Part shown: one piece after another, positions 7,465 through 14,912 of the stretch | Position numbering within the stretch: the first letter of the stretch is position 1 | How the letters are laid out: every line of letters begins with the position of its first letter | Assembly (NCBI RefSeq): GCF_000718515.1 | Contig: NZ_JNZS01000044.1 | Span: 1-23,262, forward strand | Direction: 5' to 3' | Length of the DNA: 23,262 bases | Source: Micromonospora parva | GTDB lineage: Bacteria; Actinomycetota; Actinomycetes; Mycobacteriales; Micromonosporaceae | Notes under the pieces: model-generated | What the model was told of the DNA's origin: nothing | The model's input: the letters and a program-made list of their open reading frames with translations, nothing else | The model's database searches: none | Program-made: the position numbers and the translations under genes

Positions 7465-7599
7465 GTGGATTCCCCCTCCGTGCCGGCGTCACCGTCGCAG
7501 CATGCCGGCTCGGGAACGGGCGCGCTCCGGAGCTGAGGGCCGTTCACCCACAAGGACTAACGTGCAGGCTCGCCGAACCTTTTGGGGCGGCTGCGGCGA

Positions 7600-8679
7600 T
7601 CAGGAGGCCTGCGGCTCCGGGCCACGAAGCGCCTGCTCGACGGCGTCGCGGACGCGGGCGTCCTCGCGCGCCTTGCTCAGCGCCCGGTTGCGGCGCCGGT
7701 ACAGGTACGCCCCGACGAGCACGGCGATCAGCACGACGAGGGCCAGCACCAACGTCCAGGGCAGGGCCCAGCCGTGCGCGGTGGCCTGCACCGGCTTGAG
7801 CGGGGTGGTGGAGCCCGAGGCATCGGTGAGCAGCGGCGTCAGGGTCGCGGTAGCGGCCAGCGAGATGACCGGAGCCACCCCGTGTACGGGCACCGTCACG
7901 TTCCAGCTCTCACCCGGGAGCAGCTCCGGCGGCGCGGCGACGTCATCGGCCCGGACCCGCAGCAGGCCGAACGGGCCGGAGACGGTCACCGCCTGGTTTC
8001 CCGACAGGGCCGCGTTGCCGACGTTGTGGACCTTGTAGGTGATGGTGGCGTCACCCTTGCTGAACGGGTTGGTCGGTCCGGCGTACGTCACGTGCAGGTC
8101 CTCGATCGCGAGGTTCGGCTTCAGCTCGCCGCCGACCCGCAGCTTGATCCGGATACCGAGGCGCCGGTCGACGTTGATCCCCTCAGCCTGGTCGGCCTGG
8201 GTCAGGGTGGTGAGGATGCCGCCGACGTAGTCCCCGGGCGTGGCGTTCTCCGGAACGCTGACCGTGAACGGGACCTGGGCGGTCTTTCCGGGCTGGATCA
8301 CGACGCTGCCGGCGTTCGGCTTCACCCAGGCGCCGATCGCTGTGGACTTCTGGTCCTTGGTGAGCAGGTCGAGTTGGCCGGCGTCGGTGGTGAAGCCGTC
8401 GGCCGCGTACACGGAGAGGGTCAGCGGGGCCGCGCCACGGTTGGCCACGACCATGGCGTCCTCGACGGCCCCACCCGGGTTGACGTTGTAGCTGTAGCTG
8501 GACCGGGCCTCGCCGTAACCGTTGGACGCCGTCCGGACCGTCCAGGCGACGTTGCCGTCCGCCGCCCGGGCGGGGCCGGCACCGACGCCGACTGCCGCGA
8601 CGACGGCGAGCAGGGACAGTGCTGTCGTACGGAGGAGTGCGGTGGGCCTGGTCTTCCAGCGCGTGACGGACGGGTACAT
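7600..8679 (-). CDS. DUF916 (WxL-interacting) membrane-anchored surface protein
   Basis: A 359-residue exported protein. A signal peptide covers about residues 1-39, with a basic start, a hydrophobic core and a GPARA-A cleavage region. An extracytoplasmic part follows with beta-sandwich character (SYSYNVNPGGAVEDAMVVAN, later TYKVHNVGNAALSGNQAV). One transmembrane helix (about 304-327) and a basic cytoplasmic tail of about 30 residues end the protein. This layout is that of DUF916 / WxL-interacting proteins, which in Firmicutes sit beside WxL surface proteins and help hold them at peptidoglycan. It lies 90 nt downstream of a phosphatase that ends in a WxL-like domain. The ATG at 8679 follows AAGGAA; the longer frame upstream crosses the intergenic hairpin. 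Confidence 0.88.
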   Translation of the reverse strand: MYPSVTRWKTRPTALLRTTALSLLAVVAAVGVGAGPARAADGNVAWTVRTASNGYGEARSSYSYNVNPGGAVEDAMVVANRGAAPLTLSVYAADGFTTDAGQLDLLTKDQKSTAIGAWVKPNAGSVVIQPGKTAQVPFTVSVPENATPGDYVGGILTTLTQADQAEGINVDRRLGIRIKLRVGGELKPNLAIEDLHVTYAGPTNPFSKGDATITYKVHNVGNAALSGNQAVTVSGPFGLLRVRADDVAAPPELLPGESWNVTVPVHGVAPVISLAATATLTPLLTDASGSTTPLKPVQATAHGWALPWTLVLALVVLIAVLVGAYLYRRRNRALSKAREDARVRDAVEQALRGPEPQAS

Positions 8680-8720
8680 GTCGGTTCCTTGAGGTGATCT
8701 TGGACGGATGGCAAATGGGT

Positions 8721-8754
8721 GGCGGGGTAGACACCCGAAGGTGCCTACCCCGCC
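8721..8754 (-). terminator. Long hairpin between phosphatase and DUF916 genes
   Basis: GGCGGGGTAG (8721-8730) pairs perfectly with CTACCCCGCC (8745-8754). After an A:C mismatch, CACC pairs with GGTG across a CGAA loop, giving 14 paired bases. It begins 16 nt after the phosphatase stop and ends about 40 nt before the DUF916 start. It should act as a terminator or a processing/stability element, leaving DUF916 to partial read-through or to a very short promoter of its own. Confidence 0.75.
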
Positions 8755-8769
8755 CATGGAACTGTTCGG

Positions 8770-10743
8770 TCAGCTGCTCAGCGCGGTGATCGTGAGGGTG
8801 GTGCGGTAGCTACCCTTCGCGATGCTGTCCGGGATCTTCAGATCCAGGTCGGCGCCGAGCTTCGCGCCACCACGCGGGTGACCCTGCGCGGCGGCGGCGA
8901 GGGCGCTGGAGACCGAGAGGCCCTTGCCCTGGTCGTCGTAGGACGACAGGACCGGGGCACCGGCCTCGGCGCCCGCTCCGGCGTCGAGCACGTACGGGCT
9001 CCAACCGAGGTAGGAGCCGGAGAACTTCTTGTCGGCGTCGGAGAAGTCGCCGACGTTGGCCGAGATCGACCACGGGGCGAGCGAACGGCGGCTGTCCGAC
9101 ACGAGGATCGGGTTGATCTTGCCGTTGGCCTGGAAGTAGGTGCCGTCGCGCTCCTGCGCGGTGCCCAGGTCGACCAGACCGTTGTAGCCGTCGATCGTCC
9201 AGCCGAACTCACCCGGAGCCGGGTTCGGCACGTTGACCTGGATGGCCTGGCCGTCACCGTGGTACGGGTGCACCGTCACGTTGTCGACGATCGAGCCGAC
9301 CGGCTGCCCCTCCGGGGTGTTGACGCAGGAGAGGCCCTTCTCGACCGCCGCGTTCGGGGCCGCGCAGGTGCCGCTGCGGACGTTCGCGAGAACCAGCTTG
9401 TCGTTGCGCACCTGCACCTTGACGTAGCTGCGGACGTGCTCCTGGTTCTGCACGGAGTTGTACCAGTACTTGTTCGGGTCCAGCGGGTCCGGCCCGTTGC
9501 CGCGGATGCCCGTGCCGGAGCTGTCCGGCTTCTTGATGTCGTAGTACTTCGAGCCGGAGGCCGAGTTGGCCGTCACGTAGATGACGCCACCCGGGCCGGG
9601 GTAGACGTCGGCAGCGCCCGGCTTCTCGTCCGGGTTCTCCTTCTGGCCGTTCTTGATGGAGTAGCTGCGGGTGTAGCTGTGGTCGTGACCCTGCAGCACC
9701 ATGTCGACGCCGAGGTTGGAGAACGCGGTGGTGAAGTCCTCCCGCCGCTGCTTGTTGTCACTGTCGGTCGCGTGGCTGGCCGGCGAGTAGATGGAGTGGT
9801 GGTAGACCAGCACCTTCCACTTGGCCTCGGAGCCGTGCTTGTTGATGACGTCGGTGACGTACGCGACGTGCGCCGCGTCGCCGCCGGCGGAGCCGTCCGC
9901 CGGGTTGACGTAGCTGTTGCTGTTCAGGTCGATGAACAGCACGTCCTTGTGGATGAACCAGTAGTCGCCGCCGGACCGGGTCGCCTGGTCGCCGTTGTAG
10001 TACTGCGACGAGCGGTCGGTGTTCGGGGTGAAGTGGTGCTGCTCGTAGGACTTGCCGCCGACGTCGTGGTTACCGATGGTGGCGACGAGGGGGACCTGGC
10101 GCAGCTGGTCGGGGGCGAGGAACGAGGTCCACTGGCCCTCGTCGTTGGCGCTCTCGACGTGGTCGCCGGCGGACACCAGCAGCTCGGCGTTCGGGTTGGC
10201 CGCCGTCGCGACCTTCAGGGTGTCCTCCCAGCCGGCCTGGTCCTTCAGCCGGTCACCGGAGGAGCCGATCTGCGGGTCGCCGAAGAACAGGAAGTCGTAG
10301 TCGCCCTCGAAGTCCCGCGTCTTGAAGGAGTACGCCGGGGACCAACTGCCCTCGGCGCCGACCCGGTACGAGTACGCCGTGTTCTCGCGCAGGTTGCTGA
10401 TCGTGGCGTGCCGGTTGAACCCGGTGGTGGAGGTGTTCGCCGCACCGACGGCGTCGAAGCTGACGGCGCCGGCCGGGAACTCGCCGTTGACGATCTCGGC
10501 GGTCGGGGCGAGCTGGATCTTCTGCGCGGTGTCGGCGGAGGAGTACCAGCTCACGATGCGCTGGGTCTCGTTGGCGCCGACGCCGAGGACCACACCGGTG
10601 ATCGTGGTGGACTCGGCCGCGCTCGCGGTGGCCATCAGGCCACTGCCGAGAGCCGCGCCCATGCCCAGGAAGCCGGCTGCGACCCCGGCGACCAGGCGAC
10701 GCCGTACGAGCGCGGAAGCCCGTGACGAGGTGCTCAATGTCAT
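8770..10743 (-). CDS. Secreted purple-acid-phosphatase-like metallophosphatase with C-terminal WxL-like domain
   Basis: A 657-residue exported enzyme. The N-terminus has a long signal with an RRRLVAG start, possibly Tat-type, ending near ASA-AES. A fibronectin-III-like purple acid phosphatase N-domain covers about residues 50-145. The calcineurin-like metal centre follows: D156 in FFGDPQ, D194 in SAGDHVES, N225 in TIGNHDVG, the YHHS pair, and H353/H355 in QGHDHSYTR. The last roughly 120 residues resemble a WxL domain: W558 in PWSISANVGDF, then LGWSPYV, and a terminal GSYRTTLTITAL in the place of the Y-LTW-L motif. The start at 10743 is chosen for its spacing from AAAAGGGAA; 10749 is possible. 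It probably releases phosphate from organic esters at the cell wall. The WxL assignment is by eye. Confidence 0.9.
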   Translation of the reverse strand: MTLSTSSRASALVRRRLVAGVAAGFLGMGAALGSGLMATASAAESTTITGVVLGVGANETQRIVSWYSSADTAQKIQLAPTAEIVNGEFPAGAVSFDAVGAANTSTTGFNRHATISNLRENTAYSYRVGAEGSWSPAYSFKTRDFEGDYDFLFFGDPQIGSSGDRLKDQAGWEDTLKVATAANPNAELLVSAGDHVESANDEGQWTSFLAPDQLRQVPLVATIGNHDVGGKSYEQHHFTPNTDRSSQYYNGDQATRSGGDYWFIHKDVLFIDLNSNSYVNPADGSAGGDAAHVAYVTDVINKHGSEAKWKVLVYHHSIYSPASHATDSDNKQRREDFTTAFSNLGVDMVLQGHDHSYTRSYSIKNGQKENPDEKPGAADVYPGPGGVIYVTANSASGSKYYDIKKPDSSGTGIRGNGPDPLDPNKYWYNSVQNQEHVRSYVKVQVRNDKLVLANVRSGTCAAPNAAVEKGLSCVNTPEGQPVGSIVDNVTVHPYHGDGQAIQVNVPNPAPGEFGWTIDGYNGLVDLGTAQERDGTYFQANGKINPILVSDSRRSLAPWSISANVGDFSDADKKFSGSYLGWSPYVLDAGAGAEAGAPVLSSYDDQGKGLSVSSALAAAAQGHPRGGAKLGADLDLKIPDSIAKGSYRTTLTITALSS

Positions 10744-10820
10744 CGACATTGTTCCCTTTTCAAATAGAGAAATGGATGTGCCTTCACCCGACGCTGGGGA
10801 AGCAAATCCACGCTTTCGCT

Positions 10821-10842
10821 GCCCGATGAACCGACCGTGAAC
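10821..10842 (-). promoter_or_regulatory. PHO box (PhoP-binding direct repeats) upstream of phosphatase
   Basis: On the minus strand two adjacent 11-nt units, GTTCACGGTCG (10842-10832) and GTTCATCGGGC (10831-10821), fit the Streptomyces PhoP direct-repeat unit, which begins GTTCA(C/T). They lie 78 nt upstream of the chosen start of a secreted phosphatase, the kind of gene PhoR-PhoP induces under phosphate limitation. No clear -10 could be fixed downstream. Confidence 0.6.
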
Positions 10843-10886
10843 GTGATCTTGCGAAAGACTGCACTTCACGAACTACTTAGCCTTAC

Positions 10887-12104
10887 TCATGATCCAGAAA
10901 TGCGCTGCACAAACCAGATCAACCCCATAAGGGACACGCCCGCAGAAACGGCCCCGGTCGCCCAGAGGCCGGCTTTGGGCGCACGACGCCGCAGCACGAA
11001 CAGCAACGGGAAGACGACCGCGATAATCGTCAACTGAACGACTTCGATGCCGATGTTGAACACCAGCAGGGACCACAGCAGGGTCCACGACCACGCCTCG
11101 TCGATGCCCAACGCGCCAGCGAAGCCCAGGCCGTGCACGAGACCGAAGCAGAACACCACGCCAAGGCGGATCCAACCGGCCCGGTCCAGGTTGAAGTGAC
11201 CGCGCCCGGCCGTCTCCAGGTCGGTCGCGTGCTCACCGCGCCGCCAGATTCCCCACAGGTGCCAGCCGGCGACGACGGCGATCGACAACGCGATGATCGG
11301 CTCCACGATCGCCCCCGGCACCTCGACCAGGCCGAGCGCGGCGAGCATGAACGTCACCGAGTGCGCCACCGTGAAGCTGGTGGCCGCGAGCACGATCTCC
11401 CGGAGCCGCCGCGACCCGGCGATGAGCGCCAGCAGGAACAGAATGTGGTCGATACCGCTCAGCAGGTGCTCGGCGCCCAGGACGAAGAACTCCCCGAACC
11501 GCTCGTACCAGGCCTGCGCGGTCGAGAAGGACGGGTGGGCGGCGTCGAGCGCCGCACTGCCCGACCGGCCGTCGATCTCGTAGGTGACGATCGTCTTCGT
11601 GCCCTTGACGTAGCCCTCGCCGTCCGGGAAGAGGCCACTGCGCACCACGTGCTCGTCGACCCGCTCGGGGCAGGTCCAGTCGAGCAGCAGGTCCGCGTAC
11701 GGCACGCCCTCGCGGGCGCCGATCGTCGCGTCACCCACCTGCGTCGGCCGGCAGGCCGCACCCCGGGAGCTCACCGAGAACCGGTCGGAGACGTAGCCGA
11801 GGACCGTCGACGCGTGGCCCTTCAGGGCGGCGGCCTGCGCAGCGGTGTCACCCGCCTCGAACGCCGCGGTTCCGGCCTGGAAGAGCGGGTCGTCGTGGCC
11901 GGCGTCCGCGGCGGAGACGACGAGGAGGTCGTATTCGAGCTCCACCGCCGTTCGAATGTGACCCTCATCTCCCGCCGTTATTTCCGCGTACACAGTCGAC
12001 GAAAAACCGTGCGCGGACGCCGGTTCGGCGGCCAGAAACGGAACCACCGCTGCGGCGAAACCGACAGCGGCGACGATAACGGTACGGCGGATCCGGCCTG
12101 ACAT
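10887..12104 (-). CDS. HupE/UreJ-family membrane protein with exported N-terminal domain
   Basis: A 405-residue protein. A signal peptide (about 1-33, ending PASA-HG) is followed by an extracytoplasmic domain of about 180 residues with two or three cysteines. The C-terminal half is a bundle of six or seven helices with the family histidines: HLLSGIDHILFLLAL, FTVAHSVTF and LVHGLGFAG. HupE/UreJ relatives are metal permeases, mostly nickel or cobalt; this long form with a soluble front domain has no assigned substrate that I know of. The ATG at 12104 follows GAGGGAG at good spacing, although the frame is open further upstream. It precedes the phosphatase on the same strand by 143 nt, a gap that holds the PHO box. 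Confidence 0.88.
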   Translation of the reverse strand: MSGRIRRTVIVAAVGFAAAVVPFLAAEPASAHGFSSTVYAEITAGDEGHIRTAVELEYDLLVVSAADAGHDDPLFQAGTAAFEAGDTAAQAAALKGHASTVLGYVSDRFSVSSRGAACRPTQVGDATIGAREGVPYADLLLDWTCPERVDEHVVRSGLFPDGEGYVKGTKTIVTYEIDGRSGSAALDAAHPSFSTAQAWYERFGEFFVLGAEHLLSGIDHILFLLALIAGSRRLREIVLAATSFTVAHSVTFMLAALGLVEVPGAIVEPIIALSIAVVAGWHLWGIWRRGEHATDLETAGRGHFNLDRAGWIRLGVVFCFGLVHGLGFAGALGIDEAWSWTLLWSLLVFNIGIEVVQLTIIAVVFPLLFVLRRRAPKAGLWATGAVSAGVSLMGLIWFVQRISGS

Positions 12105-12140
12105 TCGACTCCCTCGGTTGGCCAGTGCACGTTGCATGTC

Positions 12141-12156
12141 GTTGGTGAACACCAAC
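12141..12156. promoter_or_regulatory. 16-bp perfect palindrome between divergent genes (candidate operator)
   Basis: GTTGGTGAACACCAAC is perfectly self-complementary (7-bp arms around AA, in fact symmetric except for the central AA). It lies 37 bp before the HupE-like gene and 130 bp before the divergent lipoprotein gene. A dimeric repressor such as a GntR, TetR or MarR type could bind here, but no regulator gene is adjacent. Confidence 0.4.
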
Positions 12157-12285
12157 CCGCGTACCGACGAACCGCCGGAGAACAACATCCCCGAACCGCC
12201 GCCCACCGATTGCCGGTGACCGGAATTGAGATAGGAATACGAAGAAGTACGCGCACATTCCGCCACCACCCGGAGGACGATCACC

Positions 12286-12948
12286 TTGCGCCCCCCGCTT
12301 CGGGCCGTCGCCATGCTGGCCGCGACCGCCGCGCTGGTCACCGCCTGCAACTCCAGCGACGACTGGTCCGAACCACGTCCGGCGCCCAGCGCCATCGGCA
12401 CCCTCGGCCCCGGGTTCGTCGACCCCTCCACGAAGCCCGCGCCGGAGGCGACCATCACCCCGCAGCCCGGCTCGTGGGCCGGTGTCCACCCGCCGAAGGA
12501 CTACCGGGTCGTCCTGCTGACCAGCGGTACCGACAACCCGACCAAGGCCCTGGTGACAGCGGTCAAGGAGTGGGCCGACGACGAGCATGTCGACCTCAGG
12601 ACGATCGTCGTCGGCAACGCGCACGAGGCCGTTCCCAGCATCGCCAAGGCGATGGAGATGGGTCCGGACCTCATCGTCAGCGCGGGAAACGATCTCATCG
12701 ACGGGCTCGCACTGGTCACCCCGAACCACCTGGACGAGAAGTTCCTGGTGGTCGGCGCGGAGCTGGCCGAGCCCACCCACAACGTCACCGCCGTCGACTG
12801 GGAGGGCGCGTCGTTCCGTGGTGAAGGGCTCGGCATGTCCTCGACGTACGACCCGAACTCGTTCACCGCGGAACGTTGCGCGGCGGCCATCCGGGCGGGC
12901 GTGGCCGCCGTCCTCAACGACCTGACCGGGATCGTGGTCTGGCTCTGA
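12286..12948 (+). CDS. BMP-family (basic membrane protein / PnrA-like) lipoprotein
   Basis: A 220-residue predicted lipoprotein. The signal peptide ends in the lipobox VTAC with Cys21 as the lipidated residue. A Pro-rich spacer (about 22-62) is followed by a periplasmic-binding-protein-like half domain: VVLLTSGTDNPTKALVTAV, then MGPDLIVSAGNDLIDGLALV and FLVVGAELAEPTHNVTAVDW. This resembles BMP-family solute-binding proteins, which often bind nucleosides, but it is clearly shorter than the usual 330-350 residues and no ABC transporter genes are adjacent. The start is TTG at 12286, preceded by CGGAGGA at eight bases. It is divergent from the HupE-like gene and shares a 181-bp regulatory region with it. 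Confidence 0.8.
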   Translation: MRPPLRAVAMLAATAALVTACNSSDDWSEPRPAPSAIGTLGPGFVDPSTKPAPEATITPQPGSWAGVHPPKDYRVVLLTSGTDNPTKALVTAVKEWADDEHVDLRTIVVGNAHEAVPSIAKAMEMGPDLIVSAGNDLIDGLALVTPNHLDEKFLVVGAELAEPTHNVTAVDWEGASFRGEGLGMSSTYDPNSFTAERCAAAIRAGVAAVLNDLTGIVVWL

Positions 12949-12974
12949 CGACGAGGGCTCGCCCTCGGGGCCGC

Positions 12975-13016
12975 CCGGCCCGGTGCGGAGGCCGGTGAAC
13001 CTCCGCACCGGGCCGG
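12975..13016. terminator. Bidirectional terminator between convergent genes
   Basis: A 17-bp perfect stem (CCGGCCCGGTGCGGAGG with its complement) closes an 8-nt loop. It lies between the stop of the lipoprotein gene (12948) and the stop of the CE15 gene (13021), so it can end transcription from both sides. Confidence 0.85.
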
Positions 13017-13020
13017 CGGG

Positions 13021-14685
13021 TCACCCGGTCGAGCAGGTGGCCGTCATTCCCGTACCGGTGCCGGTGCCCTGGTAACCGAACTCGGTCGACTGCCCTGCGG
13101 CGACCGAGCCGTTGTAGGCGACATTCGTGAACTGGACGGTGCCGGTGGTGCCGCTGCGGTTGGCGCTCCAGACGCTGGTGATGCTGGCCCCCGAGGGCAG
13201 GGTCATGGCTACCGTCCAGCCGTTGATCGGCGCGGCGCCGGCGGTCACCCGCACCGTGGCGACGAAGCCGCCCGTCCACTGGTTGACCGACACCGACGCC
13301 ACACAACCCGCACCGGCCGGCGGCGGGGTGGTCGGGGGAGGCGTGGTTGGCGGCGGGGTGGTCGGCGGGGGCGTGGTCGGCGGCGGGGTGGTCGGCGGCG
13401 GGGTGGTCGGGCCGTCAGCCAGGACCGGGGTCGACCAGTCCCGCCAGTCGGCCAACCGACCGAGCGCCCTGCTGGAAATCCGGATCACGCCCGGCTCGTT
13501 GCCCGTCTTCAGCAGGAACCTGCGGATGCTGTTCTGCAACGGGGTACGCCACTCGGGGCGGTTGGCGCAGTGGGTGCCGTCCTGCACGTCGGACCAGTAG
13601 GTGATGTTGTCGCCGGCGCCGAGCGCCCGGTAGACCTCCGCGCCGCCCAGGGCCGCCACGCTCGCCGACCGCGGGCCGAGGTTGGCGATGTGCGGGTTGT
13701 CCATGATGAACAGTCCGCGCGGTGCCACCATGGCGACCATCTCGTGCGTGTCCACCGGGAGCCGGTTCGGGCTGCCGGTGAAGGAGCCGAACGCGTCGCC
13801 CAGCCAGGGTTGCTCCCCGTACGCGCTGCTGAGGCTCTGCGCGCCCTCACCGGGGATGCCCCGGAAGATGGGCACGCCCGCGCTGCCCGATTCGATCGGC
13901 ATGGTCAGGGCGATGCGTTGGTCGAACACCCCGATCGCGAAGGCGCCCTTGCCGTACCGGGAACAGCCGGTCACACCCATCGCGTCCGCCTTGAGGATCC
14001 GGCCGTCGGACTGCTCGATGACGTCGATGATCCGGCTGACGCCCCAGCCCCAGGCGGCGAGCAGTCCGGTGCTGCTCGATGAGCCGTAGATGCTGTAGAA
14101 CGCGCCCTGCTTGTTGTTCCGGGGGGTGCCCTCGCGGCCAACCGCCAACGGGTCGTAGCTGATCACGGCAGCGCCGGCGGCCTTGATGGTGGCCGTGTCC
14201 GCGCCGAACCCGCCGACGACCACGACGGCCGGGAAGGGACCGGTGCCGCTGGGCAGCTCGACCCGTGCCGAGAAGCTGGTGCTCCTGCCGTTGTGTGACA
14301 CGTTGACGGTGATGGTGCTGTTGGACACCGTCCCGGTGACCGTCGCGGGTTTGGCGGGCTTCTCGCCGAAGACGAACTTCTCCGCCAGTTCCTTGATCTC
14401 CGCCCGACGGCAGCGCCAGTCGGACTTCGAGGTGATGGTCTGGCCGTTCAGCTTCTTGAAGGGGTCGGGAAGCTTGGCGTTGGTGGGCAGCGAACCCAGG
14501 TCCGGCAGGCCGGACACCGCGCAGTCGGCGCCCTCGTCCTCGACTGCGGCGGCCAGTGGGGCCACGGCGGCGTACGCGCCCATGGTTCGTGTTGCTACCG
14601 ATGCCGATCCGGCGACCGTGAGCGCTGCTACCGCCAGCGCGACGACCACCGATCGGGTGGTAGAGCGGCCCGAGCTGATGACCAC
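13021..14685 (-). CDS. Secreted glucuronoyl methylesterase (CE15) with C-terminal CBM2
   Basis: A 554-residue secreted enzyme. After a signal peptide (about 1-40) comes a CE15 alpha/beta hydrolase domain. The nucleophile is S242 in GCSRYGKG; E265 in PIESGSAG and H372 in GTHCANRPEW complete the expected triad. A linker of repeated TTPPP units (about 425-455) leads to a family 2 carbohydrate-binding module of about 100 residues with CVASVSVNQWTGGF at its start and a terminal cysteine. CE15 enzymes cleave ester bonds between 4-O-methyl-glucuronic acid on xylan and lignin alcohols. CBM2 would hold the enzyme on cellulose or xylan. The GTG start at 14685 follows AAGGAG at seven bases. Two xylan-regulator-like boxes lie upstream. 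Confidence 0.93.
   Translation of the reverse strand: MVISSGRSTTRSVVVALAVAALTVAGSASVATRTMGAYAAVAPLAAAVEDEGADCAVSGLPDLGSLPTNAKLPDPFKKLNGQTITSKSDWRCRRAEIKELAEKFVFGEKPAKPATVTGTVSNSTITVNVSHNGRSTSFSARVELPSGTGPFPAVVVVGGFGADTATIKAAGAAVISYDPLAVGREGTPRNNKQGAFYSIYGSSSSTGLLAAWGWGVSRIIDVIEQSDGRILKADAMGVTGCSRYGKGAFAIGVFDQRIALTMPIESGSAGVPIFRGIPGEGAQSLSSAYGEQPWLGDAFGSFTGSPNRLPVDTHEMVAMVAPRGLFIMDNPHIANLGPRSASVAALGGAEVYRALGAGDNITYWSDVQDGTHCANRPEWRTPLQNSIRRFLLKTGNEPGVIRISSRALGRLADWRDWSTPVLADGPTTPPPTTPPPTTPPPTTPPPTTPPPTTPPPAGAGCVASVSVNQWTGGFVATVRVTAGAAPINGWTVAMTLPSGASITSVWSANRSGTTGTVQFTNVAYNGSVAAGQSTEFGYQGTGTGTGMTATCSTG
13319..13410 (-). repeat. 15-bp tandem repeats encoding the TTPPP linker
   Basis: About six 15-bp units, alternating slight variants of GGCGGGGTGGTCGGC on the plus strand, encode successive Thr-Thr-Pro-Pro-Pro units. 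Such linkers join catalytic and carbohydrate-binding domains; unit number probably varies between strains through slippage. Confidence 0.85.
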
Positions 14686-14785
14686 GGGGCTCTCCTTCCG
14701 AGTGGTGATGGAAAAGGAAGGAACGAAACGTGATCGATGATCACGAATGCCAGCCAGGTAAAGCTTGAGCGCTTCGATCGGGAAG

Positions 14786-14810
14786 TGTCAATATTTTGCC
14801 GAAACTTTCG
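14786..14810 (-). promoter_or_regulatory. CE15 promoter -35 with adjacent xylan-regulator-like box
   Basis: The palindromic element CGAAACTTTCG occupies 14800-14810, eight bases upstream of a perfect minus-strand -35 TTGACA (14791-14786). A matching -10 is not clear. CGAA-N3-TTCG elements of this kind are known upstream of actinobacterial xylanase genes as sites for LacI-family xylan repressors. The box is 115 bp before the start of the CE15 gene. Confidence 0.55.
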
Positions 14811-14897
14811 AGCCTTCCCACCGCCTCAGACGACGCTGGGACCGGCCGCCGGGGCAGCCACGCGGGTGAGATCACGGATCCTGCGCGCGGCAGATAT

Positions 14898-14908
14898 CGA
14901 AAGTTTCG
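14898..14908. promoter_or_regulatory. Second xylan-regulator-like box
   Basis: CGAAAGTTTCG is the exact reverse complement of the element at 14800-14810, and the shared region extends to about 13 bases (TCGAAAGTTTCG plus a purine and C). It lies just four bases past the stop of the neighbouring membrane-protein gene, within the 227-bp gap before CE15. A pair 98 bp apart would allow DNA looping by a tetrameric LacI-type repressor. Confidence 0.5.
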
Positions 14909-14912
14909 ACGG

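Noticed and set aside
8878..10725. Long plus-strand open frame (615 codons)
   Set aside because: It is antisense to the metallophosphatase, and its Val/Arg/Asp-rich translation has no domain.
14798..14911. The two inverted boxes as terminal repeats of a tiny mobile element
   Set aside because: Each box is itself a near-perfect palindrome, so an inverted relation is trivial, and no target-site duplication is seen; a regulator site is simpler.
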